64,000 nucleotides of DNA from Mesobacillus jeotgali (GTDB lineage: Bacteria > Bacillota > Bacilli > Bacillales > Cytobacillaceae), in contig NZ_CP134494.1 of NCBI RefSeq assembly GCF_031759225.1, positions 2,974,501-3,038,500 on the forward strand. Reading direction: 5' to 3'. The notes under the pieces are model-generated. The model was not told where the DNA came from, did not search any database, and saw nothing but the letters and a program-made list of their open reading frames with translations. Within the stretch, counting starts at the first letter, position 1; every line of letters begins with the position of its first letter. Position numbers and translations under genes: made by a program. Shown here piece after piece: positions 63,011 to 64,000 of the stretch.

Positions 63011-64000
63011 TCGACATCACCATACTTAGCCAGAACAAGCCTGATTTCAAAATAGGATGCATCAGCCACTTGTTCCTTGATTTGCTTTAATTTTCTCGCG
63101 TTATTCTGCTGAGCTGCCTGAAGAATTCTTTGCCTTTTCTCATGAACTACATAATCGTCTATATTGAATTCACTAATCGAAAGGGCAATTTCCACTACAT
63201 GATCTTCGATCGTGCTTTGTTTGAGGTTCCGGACAGCTGCGACCTCCTCCAGGGTGTATCCCCTCTGCATCAATCTATACGTCTTTTCAGTCGAAAGCGT
63301 CAAAGGCACGCTTCTCTCCACTTTTTTTATCAATCCACTAAGTAATGGATAGGTATGTTCGTTCCCTATCACCTTATCGAACAGCGCATGCAGGCAATTT
63401 AAGAATTCGAAATGATAATGCGCGGGTTCCAGACCAATCTTTTCAGAAGCCTGTATGGTCGTCAATCCAATTTTTTTGAAACCTGTCAGCCTTAAAACAA
63501 CCAATTCAGGTCTCGCCTTTTCATTATCGAGAGCAGATATAAGCTCTCCATAAAGCCTTTCTGCAAGCTTGTAGCGATCTTCATTTTGCTGTTTAATGAA
63601 TTGTTTAACCCAAATATGGATTTCTCGCTTATTCCTTACAGGGATAAAGGAGCGTTCATGATTGATCAGATTTGAACTCACCTGGATCAGCAGCGTCAAT
63701 CTTTCCCAGAAAGTATCCGTTACCTGATGGTATCTCCAGCCATTCAGATAATCAGGAAGCTTGTATTCAGCTGCCTTTTGTTCCAGTGCTTGCACTCCCT
63801 TTTCAGTTAAAATCACTTTTGTTTCTGCAATTTCCTCCACCAGTCCCCTTTGCTGAAGCCTATCAATCATTTTTTCGAGGCCAGTACGGGTAACTGTTGG
63901 ATATGTATGAAAATATGGGGTGATTTTATACAAATGAGCATCCTGAATCGTTTGCGAGGAACGTTTGCCCTGAAGAAGGTGAAATAACGAATATATGGTT
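63001..64000 (-). CDS. ypbB: Helix-turn-helix protein YpbB (N-terminus beyond window)
   Basis: The frame is open through base 64000: codons upstream of the first candidate start read TIYSLFHLLQGKRSSQTIQD followed by AHLYKITPYFHTYP, typical YpbB sequence, so the gene is cut by the window edge. The visible 333 or so residues are helical. Near the C-terminus LMQRGYTLEEVAAVRNLKQS followed by TIEDHVVEIAL is an HTH_40-type helix-turn-helix found fused to RecQ in other bacteria. It lies upstream of recQ and overlaps it by 10 bp, so it may assist the helicase; that role is inference. Confidence 0.92.
   Translation of the reverse strand, partial: TIYSLFHLLQGKRSSQTIQDAHLYKITPYFHTYPTVTRTGLEKMIDRLQQRGLVEEIAETKVILTEKGVQALEQKAAEYKLPDYLNGWRYHQVTDTFWERLTLLIQVSSNLINHERSFIPVRNKREIHIWVKQFIKQQNEDRYKLAERLYGELISALDNEKARPELVVLRLTGFKKIGLTTIQASEKIGLEPAHYHFEFLNCLHALFDKVIGNEHTYPLLSGLIKKVERSVPLTLSTEKTYRLMQRGYTLEEVAAVRNLKQSTIEDHVVEIALSISEFNIDDYVVHEKRQRILQAAQQNNARKLKQIKEQVADASYFEIRLVLAKYGDVEWN

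Overview
This window is a chromosomal stretch from an endospore-forming Firmicute of the family Bacillaceae. The evidence is the gene content and order, which follow the Bacillus subtilis panD-to-recQ/ypbB segment almost gene for gene, plus sporulation and germination genes (spoIVA, sleB, ypeB, cotJABC, ypjB), bacillithiol genes (bshA, bshB1, ypdA) and Gram-positive ribosome binding sites. A Mesobacillus-like or related marine/soil Bacillus is my guess; the sequence alone does not fix the genus. Nearly all genes lie on the minus strand. Only ypjC, ypzI, ansA, cotJABC and one transposase run on the plus strand.

Layout. 1-7.9 kb: pantothenate synthesis (panB-panC-panD, panD cut by the window edge), birA, cca, bacillithiol synthesis (bshA, bshB1), mgsA, dapB and the MazG-like ypjD. 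8-11.4 kb: membrane proteins (ypjC, a zinc protease, ypjB, ypjA). 11.5-14.2 kb: the menaquinol:cytochrome c reductase qcrABC and ypiF. 14.4-14.9 kb: a 53-bp tandem array. 14.9-24.2 kb: ypiB, ypiA, an unrecognised 301-residue protein and the aromatic supraoperon aroC-aroB-aroH-hisC-tyrA-aroA, without the trpEDCFBA block found there in B. subtilis. 24.4-30.4 kb: cheR, ndk, heptaprenyl diphosphate and menaquinone genes (hepS, menG, hepT), TRAP (mtrB), folE and HU. 30.9-38.1 kb: spoIVA, yphF, yphE, gpsA, der, and the three-gene set capping protein / YIEGIA protein / YphA. 38.3-43.4 kb: ypzI (47 residues), fni, ypfD, plsC, cmk, ypfB and the c-di-GMP receptor ypfA. 43.5-46.8 kb: an inverted-repeat element, then the germination pair sleB-ypeB and prsW. 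46.9-50.7 kb: ansA, a second 53-bp array, ypdA and gudB. 51-55.7 kb: ypbH, a cobalamin-binding MerR regulator of CarH/LitR type, ypbG, a small membrane protein, a CBS-domain protein and cotJABC. 55.8-60.2 kb: two IS1182-type insertion sequences and two copies of a 130-bp palindromic element around ypbF. 60.2-64 kb: ypbE, ypbD, recQ and ypbB (cut by the window edge).

The most unusual features are the two tandem arrays at about 14.4 and 48.0 kb. They share the same geometry: an inverted pair CCTTAT / ATAAGG separated by 18 nt and repeated every 53 bp. Their filler sequences differ. I know of no described function for such arrays. Other points of interest are an IS that inserted into the loop of an intrinsic terminator with a 9-bp target duplication, a transposase whose ribosome binding site and start codon lie in a long leader hairpin, a mobile palindromic repeat nested inside an IS, and the candidate B12-based light sensor. 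No rRNA, tRNA, CRISPR or prophage was seen.
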